Assembly: GCA_964401915.1 (NCBI GenBank) | Contig: CAYOAI010000011.1 | Coordinates: 1 to 32,029 of the forward strand | Length of the DNA stretch: 32,029 nucleotides | Origin: CAZGZD01 sp964401915 | Lineage (GTDB): Bacteria > Patescibacteriota > Microgenomatia > UBA1406 > GWC2-37-13 | Direction: 5' to 3' | Shown: positions 1 to 6,613 of the stretch, piece by piece | Layout of the letters: every line of letters begins with the position of its first letter | Position numbering within the stretch: the first letter of the stretch is position 1 | Made by a program: the position numbers and the translations under genes | Notes under the pieces: generated by a model | What the model was told of the DNA's origin: nothing | Databases searched by the model: none | The model's input: only the letters and a program-made list of their open reading frames with translations

Positions 1-392
1 TGAGTATTGACTCACAGTCTGAGACCACGATGCTTGATCTGGTCAATCATGAGCGCGTGCAGCGAGGGCTAAAGAGTCTGAGTCCAGATCCAGCTCTGCA
101 GGCAGTGGCTCGAGCGTATGCTACGCAGATGATGGAGAATGGATTCTTCTCCCATGTGTCGGCAGTTGATGGTTCTTCTCCATCCAAGCGAGTGGATCGA
201 GCAGGAATCGAATATCTTGTAGTTGGAGAGAACTTAGCTTATGCGCCTGATGTATATCTTGCCCATCAGGGACTTATGAACTCACCCGGCCATCGTGCCA
301 ATATACTTGGTGCGGACTATGGACGAGCAGGTATTGGAGTGATTGACGGAGGGGTCTATGGCCGCATGTTCGTCCAGCTTTTTAGGAATTAA
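1..392 (+). CDS. CAP-domain (SCP/PR-1, YkwD-like) protein, C-terminal part
   Basis: The reading frame is open from base 3, with codons for SIDSQSETT before the first ATG at 30, so the gene begins outside the window and only its C-terminal part is seen. The visible residues cover most of a bacterial CAP domain: LVNHERVQRGL at the domain start, SHVS, GENLAYAP and the conserved helix ending in SPGHRANIL, closing with a strand ending FVQLF. CAP proteins are usually exported and found at the cell surface; their biochemical role in bacteria is mostly unknown. The missing upstream part probably carries a signal peptide or membrane anchor, but that cannot be seen. The fold call is confident; the function is open. 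Confidence 0.9.
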   Translation, partial: SIDSQSETTMLDLVNHERVQRGLKSLSPDPALQAVARAYATQMMENGFFSHVSAVDGSSPSKRVDRAGIEYLVVGENLAYAPDVYLAHQGLMNSPGHRANILGADYGRAGIGVIDGGVYGRMFVQLFRN

Positions 393-394
393 TA

Positions 395-400
395 TATAAT
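395..400 (+). promoter_or_regulatory. -10 box (TATAAT) of the next gene
   Basis: A perfect TATAAT lies 7 bases before the ATG at 408 and just after the CAP gene stop. No convincing -35 box is present at 16-18 bases upstream. A transcript from here would start at or within a few bases of the ATG, so the mRNA would be nearly leaderless. Confidence 0.5.
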
Positions 401-407
401 TAGCTGC

Positions 408-1106
408 ATGGTAGATAGCAACGAGCCAACTAGTATTGGATCGCCCGAACATAGACTCGACACGAAGCTCTTTGGTGATATTGTAAGAAAAGCAACTTGG
501 ATTAGCACACATCATCCAACAGCTAAACATATTGATGGTAAGGAATGGTATGGTGAGCCGTATAAAGGTAATCGTGATTCTATGGGGATAAGTTCAGATA
601 TAGAATTAAGCGGAAGTCTTACTCGTGGTAAAGCTAAGGTAACAGTTTTGGGTGGACCGACAGCTGGAGAAGAAAGCGGAGATCTTGGGTGGATTTCACT
701 TGAAGTGGAACAGAGAAAACCAGTGTTTATAGAAACAGAACCGCGAAGAGTTGCTTTAATCCATAGTTTAAATTGTCACTTGACTTTTATGAACTCTGGA
801 GCTATTGAGGTCGAATATGATTTTGGTCCGCAAATATCACCTGAAAAAGCTGTAAATGATGAGTTTAATAGATTTGCGAGACTGTTCGGCTTAGGTGAAC
901 GAGTCACCGATCTTGCAGATTCGGAAGGCCATATGACGAAAGTGGGCACGATGATTACTCCATATGAAGGAAAACCGTTTTCTCCAATAGAGTATTTTAT
1001 GACCCCAGAGGGAGCGGGTGTTCTAGATAAAACGTTTGAATACGTTATGACTAATCCAGACAAAGAGAGCTATACTCCCGATGACTTAGGGACTTTTAGT
1101 CCTTAA
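408..1106 (+). CDS. hypothetical protein, 232 aa
   Basis: The frame is intact, with ATG at 408 and TAA at 1104-1106. I do not recognise the family. There is no signal peptide or membrane segment. The protein is soluble-looking and mixed alpha/beta, with beta-rich stretches in the first half (IELSGSLTRGKAKVTVLGG and WISLEVEQRKPVFIETE) and an acidic helical C-terminal half. Few cysteines are present and no clear metal or nucleotide motif is seen. No Shine-Dalgarno site precedes the ATG; a TATAAT box 7 bases upstream suggests its own leaderless transcript. It converges with the exonuclease gene, leaving 39 bases between the two stops. The gene looks more A+T-rich than its neighbours, which would fit recent arrival, though this is a visual impression. 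It is probably a real gene with lineage-restricted function. Confidence 0.7.
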   Translation: MVDSNEPTSIGSPEHRLDTKLFGDIVRKATWISTHHPTAKHIDGKEWYGEPYKGNRDSMGISSDIELSGSLTRGKAKVTVLGGPTAGEESGDLGWISLEVEQRKPVFIETEPRRVALIHSLNCHLTFMNSGAIEVEYDFGPQISPEKAVNDEFNRFARLFGLGERVTDLADSEGHMTKVGTMITPYEGKPFSPIEYFMTPEGAGVLDKTFEYVMTNPDKESYTPDDLGTFSP

Positions 1107-1145
1107 AAATTATTCGGTGAGGCAGGATTCTTGGACTTTTTTGAA

Positions 1146-2084
1146 TTACGAAAACAAATCCATCTGATTAGAGTCTTCAGGTTTTTCTTTTTTCTCTATT
1201 TTTTTTGCCACAGGCTTTGCAGTATTTTTGAAAAGCCTGCTTTTGAGATTCCAAAGCTGTAACTTATCCAGTTCTGTTTTTAAACCTTCGTCAAAGTGAG
1301 TAAACTCAGCATTCTTCATCTCAAATTCCACATCTACATCATTCACAAGATGGGCAAGCCGCTTGGACATAAGGATATCATCTTTGTGATCTGCGAGGAT
1401 CTTGCGGATACGCTCGTCTTGTACATCTTCAAGATTAGCCATGAGATTCTCAAGGTGGCCGAACTGATTCAGAAGCTTGGCTGCGGTCTTGGGGCCAATG
1501 CCCTTAGCGCCAAAATAATTATCCCCCGCGTCCCCCGCAAGCGCTTTGTAATCTGGAATCTGCTCAGGAGTGACTCCATATTTATCCACGACTTCCTGCT
1601 TTCCATATACGGCCACCGTCGTGATTCCTTTTTGTGGCATCACCACATAGGTGTGATCATCAATAAGCTGGAGCATGTCGCGGTCGCCCGTGAAGACAAG
1701 TACTCTCATGTCTTTTGCATGCAAATGACGGGAGATTGTGCCAAGTAGGTCGTCAGCCTCGTACCCCTCTTTTTCAAGATAGGTAATACCAGCTGCTTTA
1801 AGAAGCGAATGGATATGTGGGATCTGGACTATGAGGTCGTCTGGAGCCTTTGGTCGTTGTGCTCGATATTCGGCAAACATTTCTTTTCGAAATGTCGGTT
1901 TTGGAGTGTCGAAGCAGACTGTAAGGTGGGTCGGTCGAAAGTCCAGAATCGCTTTCTGAAGAATAGAGAAGAAGCCATAGATTGCACCGGTTGGCGTACC
2001 ATCAGAGGTCTTGAAAGGGGGGAGAGCATGATACGCTCGATAGATAAGGGCATTGCCGTCTATAAGAAGCAGTGTCTTGCTCAT
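1146..2084 (-). CDS. stand-alone 5'-3' exonuclease (PolA N-terminal domain / FEN-like)
   Basis: This 312-residue protein matches the 5'-3' exonuclease domain of DNA polymerase I but lacks the proofreading and polymerase domains. Such enzymes remove RNA primers and 5' flaps. Visible motifs are LLIDGNALIYRAYHA with the first metal-binding Asp near residue 9, FDTPKPTFRKE, YEADDLLGTI, FTGDRDMLQLI, and the helix-3-turn-helix DNA-binding region GDAGDNYFGAKGIGPKTA. A lysine-rich tail (AKKIEKKEK) ends the protein. I chose the ATG at 2084 (MSKTLLLIDG). An in-frame ATG at 2099 adds MTNNN, but it is created by the hairpin repeat at 2093-2121 and is less likely to be native. No Shine-Dalgarno site is visible. 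It may be cotranscribed with ftsH and the GIY-YIG gene. Confidence 0.92.
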   Translation of the reverse strand: MSKTLLLIDGNALIYRAYHALPPFKTSDGTPTGAIYGFFSILQKAILDFRPTHLTVCFDTPKPTFRKEMFAEYRAQRPKAPDDLIVQIPHIHSLLKAAGITYLEKEGYEADDLLGTISRHLHAKDMRVLVFTGDRDMLQLIDDHTYVVMPQKGITTVAVYGKQEVVDKYGVTPEQIPDYKALAGDAGDNYFGAKGIGPKTAAKLLNQFGHLENLMANLEDVQDERIRKILADHKDDILMSKRLAHLVNDVDVEFEMKNAEFTHFDEGLKTELDKLQLWNLKSRLFKNTAKPVAKKIEKKEKPEDSNQMDLFS

Positions 2085-2092
2085 ATTATTAT

Positions 2093-2121
2093 TTGTCATG
2101 CTGAACTCGTTTCAGCATCTC
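2093..2121 (+). repeat. left inverted hairpin repeat of GIY-YIG element
   Basis: This 29-base block contains an 8-bp perfect stem (ATGCTGAA at 2098-2105 with TTCAGCAT at 2111-2118) around the loop CTCGT, flanked by TTGTC and CTC. It matches the right repeat, read on the opposite strand, at 24 of 29 positions. One difference is a compensated G-C to C-G swap in the stem. Its outer part supplies an in-frame upstream ATG to the exonuclease gene. Confidence 0.8.
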
Positions 2122-2125
2122 ATTA

Positions 2126-2422
2126 TTATAGTAGAGAATCTATTGCTAAATCTTTCAAATCTGGATTTTTGTCTTTGATCAGGTTGAGCTTCCAGTCTCT
2201 GTGCCAATTTTTAAGCTGTTTTTCGCGAGCTATGGATTCACTAATACTTTTGTACACTTCAAAATAAATAAGTTTTTGAAGTTTGTATTTTTTACTGAAG
2301 CCTTCTATTAGTCCATTCTTATGTTCATGAATTCTCCGAGGAAGATTATTAGTCACTCCGACATAGAGCGTAGTATTATTTTTGTTTGCAATAATATATA
2401 TGCAATATGACTTTGTAGACAT
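2126..2422 (-). CDS. small GIY-YIG nuclease-domain protein, 98 aa
   Basis: The protein is a single GIY-YIG domain of the short bacterial type (UPF0213/YhbQ-like). Visible features are YCIYIIANKN, with the GIY position reading YII, then TLYVGVTNNLPRRIHEHK carrying the catalytic-type arginine, KLIYFEVY, and the typical C-terminal signature AREKQLKNWHRDWKLNLI ending in NPDL. Members hydrolyse DNA phosphodiester bonds, but the cellular role of the short family is poorly known. The gene is exactly framed by inverted hairpin repeats. An AGGA in the right repeat lies 8 bases before the ATG and could act as a weak ribosome binding site. It lies between ftsH and the exonuclease gene in the same orientation. 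Confidence 0.88.
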   Translation of the reverse strand: MSTKSYCIYIIANKNNTTLYVGVTNNLPRRIHEHKNGLIEGFSKKYKLQKLIYFEVYKSISESIAREKQLKNWHRDWKLNLIKDKNPDLKDLAIDSLL

Positions 2423-2426
2423 ATAG

Positions 2427-2455
2427 GAGATCCTGAAATAAATTCAGGATGACAA
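2427..2455 (-). repeat. right inverted hairpin repeat of GIY-YIG element
   Basis: The block has an 8-bp stem (ATCCTGAA at 2430-2437 with TTCAGGAT at 2443-2450) and a 5-base loop, with the same flanking TTGTC and CTC as the left copy when read on the minus strand. The ftsH stop codon (TGA, bases 2446 to 2444 on the minus strand) and its last codons L-S-S lie inside this repeat. Confidence 0.8.
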
Positions 2456-4351
2456 GCTTGATGGTTTTATTTTCTCGCTTGTCACCTTGGGTCCGGCGAT
2501 CTTGACAAACTCATCCTCATCCAGACTCTCAGTCTTTATGAGCTCAGATGCTATTTTATCGAGTACTGTGCGCTTTGTCTTGATAAGCGCAATTGCCTTT
2601 TTGTATCCTTCATCAAGTATTCTTTTGACTTCATTGTCGATCTTGGCCAGTGTCTCCTGTGAGATACTCTCGCTATCTCCAAAGGGCTTGCCCCAGCTCG
2701 TGACATCCATTGTCGCTCCCCAGTTGACGGGTCCCAGTGCGCTCATGCCATAATCAATCACCATTGAGCGAGCAATACTTGTGGCTTGGTCAAAATCATT
2801 GGCAGCACCTGTGGTGATCTCATCAAATACCAGCTCTTCTGCAGCTCGTCCGCCAAGCATGACCGCAATTTGCTCCAGAAGACTTGTCATGGTCTCATGT
2901 AGCTTGTCGCGGGTCGGTGGAGTGAGGGTGAATCCAAGAGCCATACCTCGAGATACTACAGAGATGGTGTGTACGGGATCAGTGGTTGGTAGAAAGTGAG
3001 CAACAATTGCGTGTCCGGCTTCATGATATGCTGTGATCTTTTTGTCCATATCAGACTGGAGTCTTTTCTTCTCAGGTCCGAGCTTGACCTTCGTTGCGGC
3101 CTCTTCAATATCTTCCATATCAATCTTGTCTTTTGCGCCTCGTGCTGCTTGAATTGCGGCCTCGTTGAGCATATTTTCAAGGTCTGCTCCTGAGAATCCG
3201 ACAGTACGTTGGGCCACTCGTTGCCAATTTATTGATTCTACAAATGGTTTACCTTTAGCATGAATTGCAAGGATGGCGACTCGTCCTTCAAGATCAGGGT
3301 AGGAGACAGCTATGCGACGATCAAAGCGGCCAGGGCGAAGTAGTGCTGAGTCAAGCAAATCTCCACGGTTGGTTGCGGCCATGACAATCACCAGATCATT
3401 GGGTGTGAATCCATCCATCTCAACAAGTATCTGATTGAGTGTTTGCTCGCGCTCATCGTGAGAGGGCATTACACCTGACGATCTCGCTCGTCCTATGGCA
3501 TCGATCTCATCAATGAATATTATAGAGGGGGCACTTTTTTTGGCTGTTGCGAAAAGGTCTCGGACTCGGGCAGCACCTATTCCAACCAGCATCTCCATAA
3601 ACTCAGATCCGGCAATTGAGAAAAATGGTACTCCTGCTTCACCGGCGACTGCTTTAGCCAAAAGCGTCTTGCCGCATCCGGCTGGGCCGAAGAGGATAGC
3701 TCCTTTGGGAGTTCGTGCTCCCAATTTCTTGTATTTGTTTGGATTTTTGAGAAAGTCAACAATCTCTTCAAGTTCTCGTTTGGCTTCGTCGACTCCCGCA
3801 ACATCTTTGAATGTCGTCTTGGGCATATCTTTGTTGAAGCGCTTGGCTCTGGATTGTCCAAAAGAGAAGACTGAGTCCTGCGCGCCACGCGCTTGGCGGA
3901 ACATAAAGATGAAGAATGCGATGATGATGATTGTTGGGATCAGATTTCCAAGGAAGTTCATAAGACCGGTAGACCCCTGTGTGTCTTTGACGACTACATT
4001 TACACTTGCTGGATCTACTCCAGAGTCCTTAAGCACCTCAAGAAAGCTTCCACTCGTCTCCTTGTATGTGACGGCATTTTCGCCTGACTTATAGGTGATA
4101 AGTACCTTACTATCTACAATCTCGACTTTATCAATTTTTTTATCCTTAATGTCTTTGATGACAGATGTGATTGGGCGTTCTGGCAGCGCTTTTTTAAGCT
4201 CGCCCGCCACTGAGCGGATGCTGAGGAAGATGAAGATACCTATGAATGCAGCGATAAAAAGAGTCTGTATATTGAAGTTGAATTTGAGCTGCATCATCTT
4301 TCTCTGACCGCTTTTTTGGGTTCCATTTTTCGTAGTTTTTGAACTGGGCAT
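2444..4351 (-). CDS. ftsH: ATP-dependent zinc metalloprotease FtsH
   Basis: This 635-residue protein has the full FtsH layout: a cytoplasmic N-tail, TM1 near residues 29-45, a small extracytoplasmic domain, TM2 near 134-151, an AAA+ module and a zinc protease domain. Walker A is GPAGCGKT (222-229), Walker B is IIFIDEIDAIGR (278-288), the second region of homology ends in LLRPGRFDR, and the zinc site is HEAGH (443-447) with a later ND pair near 519. It degrades misfolded and regulatory membrane and soluble proteins. The pore motif reads M-L-V-G at 254-257, where most FtsH proteins have M-F-V-G, so the substrate-gripping aromatic is Leu255. The last codons and stop come from the hairpin repeat of the downstream GIY-YIG element. 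An extended -10 box lies 7 bases before the ATG and no Shine-Dalgarno site is seen. Confidence 0.97.
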   Translation of the reverse strand: MPSSKTTKNGTQKSGQRKMMQLKFNFNIQTLFIAAFIGIFIFLSIRSVAGELKKALPERPITSVIKDIKDKKIDKVEIVDSKVLITYKSGENAVTYKETSGSFLEVLKDSGVDPASVNVVVKDTQGSTGLMNFLGNLIPTIIIIAFFIFMFRQARGAQDSVFSFGQSRAKRFNKDMPKTTFKDVAGVDEAKRELEEIVDFLKNPNKYKKLGARTPKGAILFGPAGCGKTLLAKAVAGEAGVPFFSIAGSEFMEMLVGIGAARVRDLFATAKKSAPSIIFIDEIDAIGRARSSGVMPSHDEREQTLNQILVEMDGFTPNDLVIVMAATNRGDLLDSALLRPGRFDRRIAVSYPDLEGRVAILAIHAKGKPFVESINWQRVAQRTVGFSGADLENMLNEAAIQAARGAKDKIDMEDIEEAATKVKLGPEKKRLQSDMDKKITAYHEAGHAIVAHFLPTTDPVHTISVVSRGMALGFTLTPPTRDKLHETMTSLLEQIAVMLGGRAAEELVFDEITTGAANDFDQATSIARSMVIDYGMSALGPVNWGATMDVTSWGKPFGDSESISQETLAKIDNEVKRILDEGYKKAIALIKTKRTVLDKIASELIKTESLDEDEFVKIAGPKVTSEKIKPSSLSS

Positions 4352-4358
4352 AGGATCA

Positions 4359-4367
4359 ATTGTACCA
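4359..4367 (-). promoter_or_regulatory. extended -10 promoter of ftsH
   Basis: On the minus strand TGGTACAAT forms a TG-n-TACAAT extended -10 element ending 7 bases before the ftsH ATG. No good -35 box is seen, which fits an extended -10 promoter. Transcription would begin at or next to the start codon. Confidence 0.5.
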
Positions 4368-4412
4368 GATATTTGCCACGCGGGTTGATAAACCGCTCTT
4401 ACGCTGGTTTGT

Positions 4413-4431
4413 ACAACCTAAGAAGGGTTGT
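4413..4431. promoter_or_regulatory. inverted repeat ACAACC-N7-GGTTGT, possible operator
   Basis: A 6-bp perfect inverted repeat with a 7-base centre lies in the divergent ftsH/tsaCE gap and overlaps the candidate -35 box TTGTCA of tsaCE. It could be an operator or simply a hairpin; no regulator is identifiable. Confidence 0.3.
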
Positions 4432-4457
4432 CAAAGCAGCTTAGAGAGAGTTATACT
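4428..4457 (+). promoter_or_regulatory. candidate promoter for tsaCE-tsaD
   Basis: TTGTCA (4428-4433), an 18-base spacer and TATACT (4452-4457) form a good sigma-70-type promoter that would leave a leader of roughly 38 bases. A second candidate, TATAAA at 4484-4489, lies 12 bases before the ATG without a clear -35 box. Confidence 0.45.
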
Positions 4458-4501
4458 CGTAGCATGAATAAGTATGTGAAGGGTATAAAATAGCATAAAT
4501 C

Positions 4502-5581
4502 ATGAAAATACTAAAAACAAAAGGGCAGTCCACAGAGTCTATAATCGATCAGGCTGTAAAAATTCTTAAAAATGATGGGGTGGTTGTATTCCCATCGGAT
4601 ACTGTGTATGGCCTGCTTGTTGATGCCACGTCAAGCGCAGCAGTTGAGAAGTTGATATCTATTAAGTCAAGACCAGCAGGACGTGCCATATCAGTATTTA
4701 TGTCTGATTTTGCGATGATTGGGGAGTATGTTGAGGCGAATCATGATCAAATAAAAATGCTCAAGAGCCTACTGCCCGGTCCATACACTATTGTCCTACC
4801 ATCAAAGCATAAGGTCTCCTCGCTTTTGGAGTCAGAACGGGGGAGTCTTGGAGTACGACTCCCCCACTACAAATTAATTACTGATCTTGCTGCGGCCTGC
4901 GGCAAGCCGTTGACTGCCACGTCCGCCAATGTATCCGGAAAATCTTCGTGTTACTTGCCAGATGCGTTTCTTAATCAACTGTCAGCAAAAAAAAGCGAGT
5001 TAGTCGATTTGATCGTTGATGCTGGTAGCTTACCGCACAATAAGCCCTCAACTGTGTTGGATCTTACAACTTCGGATATTAAAATTCTTAGACAGGGAGA
5101 TGGGGATATAAAAAGCAGGCAAAACTTTGTTTCTGAATCAGAAGATGAAACAAAAAAAATTGCCAGAGATATCTTTCAAAAATCTCAAAAGCATTTGGCA
5201 AATAAACCACTCATATTTATTCTTGAGGGAGATCTGGGCGCTGGGAAGACAGTATTTGTGAAGGGGATAGGCGAGACGCTGGGCGTAGATTGGATCATCT
5301 CCCCTACTTTTGTGATTTATTACGAATATGATATAGGAGCTCAGAGTTCAGAGTTCAGAGCTCAAAAGTTAGTGCACGCTGATTTCTACAATATTCAGGA
5401 GGAGTCAGAATTTGAGCATTTGGGACTTGAGAAATATCTAAAGTCACGTGTTGTGATGTGCATTGAGTGGGGCGAGAAGTCCGGGCCAATATATGAAGTT
5501 CTTAAGAAAAAAGGACACATTGTTCATGTCAAAATTAAGCACGTTAATAAGAGTAAAAGAGAAATTTCAATCCAAAAATAA
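4502..5581 (+). CDS. fused threonylcarbamoyl-AMP synthase TsaC and TsaE ATPase
   Basis: Two t6A-pathway proteins are joined in one 359-residue chain. Residues 1 to about 205 form a Sua5/YrdC/TsaC domain, which makes threonylcarbamoyl-AMP from threonine, bicarbonate and ATP: VVFPSDTVYGL (28-38), SIKSRP (53-58), LPGPYTIVL (91-99), GVRLP (117-121) and TATSANVSG (138-146). Residues from about 217 form a TsaE P-loop ATPase: EGDLGAGKT (242-250), SPTFVI (267-272), HADFYN (292-297) and CIEWGEK (320-326). A low-complexity linker joins the two. A tract of four 7-base repeats encodes residues 279-288, a loop of the TsaE part. tsaD follows after 3 bases, so the gene pair supplies three of the four bacterial t6A functions; TsaB is not in the window. 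Confidence 0.9.
   Translation: MKILKTKGQSTESIIDQAVKILKNDGVVVFPSDTVYGLLVDATSSAAVEKLISIKSRPAGRAISVFMSDFAMIGEYVEANHDQIKMLKSLLPGPYTIVLPSKHKVSSLLESERGSLGVRLPHYKLITDLAAACGKPLTATSANVSGKSSCYLPDAFLNQLSAKKSELVDLIVDAGSLPHNKPSTVLDLTTSDIKILRQGDGDIKSRQNFVSESEDETKKIARDIFQKSQKHLANKPLIFILEGDLGAGKTVFVKGIGETLGVDWIISPTFVIYYEYDIGAQSSEFRAQKLVHADFYNIQEESEFEHLGLEKYLKSRVVMCIEWGEKSGPIYEVLKKKGHIVHVKIKHVNKSKREISIQK
5336..5363 (+). repeat. in-frame 7-base tandem repeat tract
   Basis: Four consecutive heptamers (GGAGCTC, AGAGTTC twice, AGAGCTC) lie inside the TsaE part of the fusion gene. They encode a polar loop, GAQSSEFRAQ, between two conserved TsaE strands, where other TsaE proteins have a short turn. The repeat looks like a tolerated insertion. 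Confidence 0.75.
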
Positions 5582-5584
5582 ATT

Positions 5585-6613
5585 ATGAAAATACTAGCAA
5601 TTGAGACGAGCTGTGATGAGACAGCCGCGGCTGTGACTCAAGGGCACCGAGTCCTGTCCAGCAGTATATACTCTCAGATTCTGATTCACAAACGCTGGGG
5701 GGGTGTAGTCCCCTCTCTTGCCAAGCGAGCCCACCTGGAGCGAATAGATGGAGTGATTGACTCAGCGCTAAAAGGTGCAGGGGTTGTCTGGGACGATATT
5801 GATGCAATTGCGGTCACAATTGGGCCAGGACTGGCTATTGCGCTTGAGGTGGGGATTGAGAAGGCCAAAGACCTTGCGAGAAAATATAGCAAAAAGCTCA
5901 TTGCCATCAATCACATGGAGGGCCATATCATGGCCAATTATGCCGAGAACAGTCATGGTAATCCCAAGCGCGAGATGATATTCCCCGCTCTCGCTCTTTT
6001 AGTATCAGGCGGCCATACTGAACTTGTCCTTTGCCGTGACAATTTAGAGTATGAAGTACTGGGCGAGACAGTCGATGATGCAGTCGGGGAAGCTATTGAT
6101 AAGGCCGGCAAGATGCTGGGCCTTGGATATCCAGGCGGGCCAGTGATCGAGCGATTGGCGCGTGAAGCAGGGAATATTGACACCTATCAATTCACTCGTC
6201 CTATGATGCGCGATCCTGGATATACATTTTCCTACTCGGGCCTTAAGACTGCGCTGTATTATAAGCTAAAAGAGATGAGCGACAAAGAAAAAAAAGATAA
6301 TCTACGAGAGCTTGCCAGCTCATTTCAGGAGGCAGCTTTTCATGTCTTGACGGTAAAAACAGAGCGGGCGATCAAATCAACAGGAGTCAAAAGATTGCTT
6401 GTGGGTGGTGGAGTGAGTGCCAACTCATACCTTCGTACAAAGCTTCGGGCTTTGGGAAAAAAGCATGAAGTCGAAGTGCTTTTCCCGCCGCAAAAATATT
6501 TATGCACTGACAATGCTGCGATGATCGGTGTTGCAGCGGCATCGCGGTATGAGCGCGGGGAGTTTGTGGAAGATCTGGTAGCGCTTGAGCGGGTACCGAG
6601 ACTAAGACTATGA
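5585..6613 (+). CDS. tsaD: tRNA N6-adenosine threonylcarbamoyltransferase TsaD
   Basis: This 342-residue Kae1/TsaD family protein transfers threonylcarbamoyl from TC-AMP to A37 of ANN-decoding tRNAs. Visible motifs are LAIETSCDETAAAV at the N-terminus, the metal-binding HMEGH, LLVSGGHTELVL, GETVDDAVGEAIDKAGKMLG, FSYSGLKTALYY, VGGGVSANSYLR and a late TDNAAMIG. Length and motif order are normal. The ATG is 3 bases after the tsaCE stop and has no Shine-Dalgarno site. The context AAAATAAATTATGAAA is identical over 16 bases to that of korB. The 3' end overlaps the convergent hypothetical gene by 6 bases with no terminator hairpin between them. Confidence 0.97.
   Translation: MKILAIETSCDETAAAVTQGHRVLSSSIYSQILIHKRWGGVVPSLAKRAHLERIDGVIDSALKGAGVVWDDIDAIAVTIGPGLAIALEVGIEKAKDLARKYSKKLIAINHMEGHIMANYAENSHGNPKREMIFPALALLVSGGHTELVLCRDNLEYEVLGETVDDAVGEAIDKAGKMLGLGYPGGPVIERLAREAGNIDTYQFTRPMMRDPGYTFSYSGLKTALYYKLKEMSDKEKKDNLRELASSFQEAAFHVLTVKTERAIKSTGVKRLLVGGGVSANSYLRTKLRALGKKHEVEVLFPPQKYLCTDNAAMIGVAAASRYERGEFVEDLVALERVPRLRL

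Larger units (their letters stand above)
2093..2455 (-). mobile_element. putative GIY-YIG mini-element bounded by inverted hairpin repeats
   Basis: Two copies of a 29-base hairpin motif point inward at 2093-2121 and 2427-2455. The GIY-YIG gene fills the space between them, with its stop and start each about 5 bases inside a repeat. The unit of about 363 bp sits between ftsH and the exonuclease gene. The ftsH stop codon lies inside the right repeat and the upstream ATG of the exonuclease lies inside the left one. Mobility is inferred from this architecture; no target-site duplication is clear. It could instead be a resident REP-like pair exploited by a small nuclease gene. Confidence 0.5.

Noticed and set aside
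1809..2267. Plus-strand ORF opposite the exonuclease and GIY-YIG genes
   Set aside because: It spans the repeat and two real genes on the other strand and shows no recognisable domain.
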